Shown: one piece after another, positions 3,521 through 5,193 of the stretch
Numbering within the stretch: position 1 is the stretch's first letter
Layout of the letters: every line of letters begins with the position of its first letter
DNA from: Nitrospirota bacterium
Lineage (GTDB): Bacteria; Nitrospirota; Thermodesulfovibrionia; Thermodesulfovibrionales; JdFR-85
Assembly (NCBI GenBank): GCA_013151785.1
Contig: JAADHP010000211.1
Span: forward strand, 1 to 5,193
Reading direction: 5' to 3'
Length of the DNA: 5,193 bases
The notes under the pieces: model-generated
Database searches by the model: none
The model's input: the letters and a program-made list of their open reading frames with translations, nothing else
What the model was told of the DNA's origin: nothing
Position numbers and translations under genes: made by a program

Positions 3521-5193
3521 GAGGAAACGAGGTGTACCCCTGAAAGGTATTAGCAGACGTCTCACATTACTGGCATTCCTCATAGTCACAATTGTTATTG
3601 TGATAGCCTATCTTTATGAGGGTTTCCAGCATAAGAGGTTGCATGACGAGATACTCAGGGATGTCGTTGAATCTCCGCAGGGTCCGAGGGCATTACTAAA
3701 AGAGTTCATTGTAAGAAAGATGAGGAATGGTGATATCGAGGATTTAAGAGAGGAGTTGCTCGTATTTCAGAAACTCGGACTTCTGCAGCATATATGTATC
3801 TTTGACAGTTCAGGACGCCTGTGGTTCCGTTCTGGAACTTCTCCTGTGCGTCTTCCTGTATTCAATGATAAGGAACTGATTTGTACTGCATGCCATGGAA
3901 AGAGAGGGAAACACGACCCTGACAACTTCACCTTTGCACTCAGGAACGGAGTTGCCTGTGAGAGATGCCATGGCAGTTCAAAGGGGACCATCGGATATGT
4001 GTATGCCCGTATGGTGCTGCCCGGTATGGATCTGATAGAGCAGAGTGACAGGAGAGAGTATCTTTTTATCTATTTCATAATGGGTGCAATAGTTCTATTC
4101 ATAGGGGGTGGATATGTCCATTACTACATAGTAAGAAGACTGCAGGCAATCAACAGGGCCATAACCTCCTTTGAGGCAGGACAATGGGAGCCTGTTAAAG
4201 ATGAGACCGAAGATGAAATTGCAGAGATATCACGCTCCTTCAACAGGATGGCGGAGCGGATTATTTCTACACAGGCTGAGTTGAATAAATCAAGGGCATA
4301 TCTGAAAAATCTCCTTGACAATATGACAGATATGGTGGTTGTTATTGACCGTCAACATGTTATCCAGTATGTCAACAGGGCAACCCTTGAGTTTCTGAAC
4401 AAAGGTGAATCTGATGTAATAGGCAGGAAATGCCATGAGGTATTTCATAAAAGTCCTGTACCATGCTACCTGGATGAAATCCATGGGTTGAATGAGTGCG
4501 GACTCCGCGTGGCCTTCAGCGGTAGGAGGTTCAGCGCTGTCCATTCCCATATAACAGACAATGGCAAGCTTTATATACATTTACAGTACATACCCTTCTA
4601 TCAGGATGGCGCTATTTCCTATGTAATCGAGATGGCAAGGGATATTACGGAGACCTATAAACTGAACGAACAAAAGGCCATCCTGGCAACCTGTAATGAG
4701 ACCCTGCAGAATGTGACAGAGCTGTCAGAACTCACGGACAGACTTGTCGTGATTGGCAAGGAGAAATTCAAGGCTGATGCCATCAACATCTTTCTTTATG
4801 ATAACAATACAGGAAGACTGCAGCTATTCAAGGCAGACTGTGACAATCCATTACTGATTGAACATATAAGAGAGGTGGATCTTGATGAATGTGTTGCCTC
4901 CTATGCTGTTGAAAGTGGCGAGCCTTATGTGGCCGAAACAATTGAGGAGTTCCCAGAGGGCAGGCTGAAGCCATTGTTGAAAGAAGCTGGAATAAACCAG
5001 ATCATAAGCATACCTATAAAGGAAGGCAGCAGGGTAGTGGGAGTTTATAATCTTGCCTGCAGAGATGCCTTTCATTTCAGAAAGGAGGATGGCCAGTTCT
5101 TAGGACTCCTGATGGAAACCATAAACAGGGTTTACCAGAGGATCAGACATTATGAGGAGGTTAAAGAACACGGAGAACGACTAACCACTATCA
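3519..5193 (+). CDS. Diheme c-type membrane sensor with HAMP, PAS and GAF domains (3' partial)
   Basis: One frame stays open from 3453, after a TGA, to the window end; 558 codons follow GTG 3519. In order it encodes TM1 (about 15-33), an extracytoplasmic region (34-178), TM2 (181-203), a HAMP linker (about 204-256), a PAS domain (about 260-385, ending ARDITE) and a GAF domain (about 390-545, with IISIPIKEGSRVVGVYNLAC). The extracytoplasmic region has two CXXCH heme-c motifs, CTACH (122-126) and CERCH (147-151), 25 residues apart; H132 between them is a possible axial ligand. PAS cysteines C305, C316 and C327 are spaced exactly 11 apart. This is the architecture of a sensor kinase or other signalling output protein; the output domain lies past 5193, so histidine kinase is likely but unproven. 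The signal could be redox potential or a heme-binding gas. There is no in-frame ATG near the start: GTG 3519 overlaps the Shine-Dalgarno and CTG 3540 (residue 8) is the alternative. It appears to be a separate unit from the upstream operon. Confidence 0.85.
   Translation, partial: MRKRGVPLKGISRRLTLLAFLIVTIVIVIAYLYEGFQHKRLHDEILRDVVESPQGPRALLKEFIVRKMRNGDIEDLREELLVFQKLGLLQHICIFDSSGRLWFRSGTSPVRLPVFNDKELICTACHGKRGKHDPDNFTFALRNGVACERCHGSSKGTIGYVYARMVLPGMDLIEQSDRREYLFIYFIMGAIVLFIGGGYVHYYIVRRLQAINRAITSFEAGQWEPVKDETEDEIAEISRSFNRMAERIISTQAELNKSRAYLKNLLDNMTDMVVVIDRQHVIQYVNRATLEFLNKGESDVIGRKCHEVFHKSPVPCYLDEIHGLNECGLRVAFSGRRFSAVHSHITDNGKLYIHLQYIPFYQDGAISYVIEMARDITETYKLNEQKAILATCNETLQNVTELSELTDRLVVIGKEKFKADAINIFLYDNNTGRLQLFKADCDNPLLIEHIREVDLDECVASYAVESGEPYVAETIEEFPEGRLKPLLKEAGINQIISIPIKEGSRVVGVYNLACRDAFHFRKEDGQFLGLLMETINRVYQRIRHYEEVKEHGERLTTI

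Noticed and set aside
3532..3543. GTG-TAC-CCC-TGA as a real leader peptide
   Set aside because: Three codons only and no comparative evidence; kept only as part of the start-site oddity.
1..5193. tRNA, rRNA, CRISPR array or known riboswitch
   Set aside because: No regularly spaced repeats, cloverleaf-like sequences or recognisable riboswitch cores were seen on either strand.

Overview
The window holds three complete genes and one 3'-truncated gene, all on the + strand, plus two informative non-coding stretches. Base composition is moderate to AT-leaning, with heavy use of AGA/AGG arginine codons. The gene content is a phasin-like protein next to a UbiB-family kinase, and a c-type-heme-bearing membrane sensor. 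This suggests an anaerobic, respiring, cytochrome-rich Gram-negative bacterium, for example of Nitrospirota/Thermodesulfovibrionia or Desulfobacterota/Geobacter-like type. The lineage is an inference from gene style, not a marker-based call.

Layout. (1) Positions 1-286 contain no convincing gene. Positions 8-144 form a compact nested palindrome: a perfect 20-bp outer stem enclosing two further hairpins. It is the best candidate here for an undescribed structured RNA or small palindromic mobile element. A good sigma70-type promoter (234-262) and a strong ribosome binding site follow. (2) Positions 287-3269 look like one operon: a small phasin-like helical protein, a full-length UbiB/ABC1 (AarF/COQ8) atypical kinase with two C-terminal membrane helices, and a leaderless periplasmic-binding-protein-like protein of the NMT1/SsuA type. 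The third gene starts directly at the stop of the second. (3) Positions 3270-3518 are a regulatory-looking gap with several dyads, an imperfect direct repeat, and a -24/-12-like or -10-like element. It also contains a 16-nt motif shared with the first leader region. (4) From about 3519 to the window end runs a membrane sensor: TM, extracytoplasmic region with two CXXCH heme motifs, TM, HAMP, PAS, GAF. Its output domain lies beyond the window.

How the parts may fit. The UbiB protein suggests a role in isoprenoid-quinone or membrane-lipid homeostasis, and the phasin-like protein could be a small partner. The binding-protein-like product has no export signal and no transporter genes beside it, so it may be a cytoplasmic ligand-binding protein or enzyme. 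The downstream sensor appears to be a separate transcription unit and would couple an extracytoplasmic heme-detected signal (redox state or a gaseous ligand) to a cytoplasmic response. A functional link between the operon and the sensor is unproven; the only hint is the shared upstream motif.
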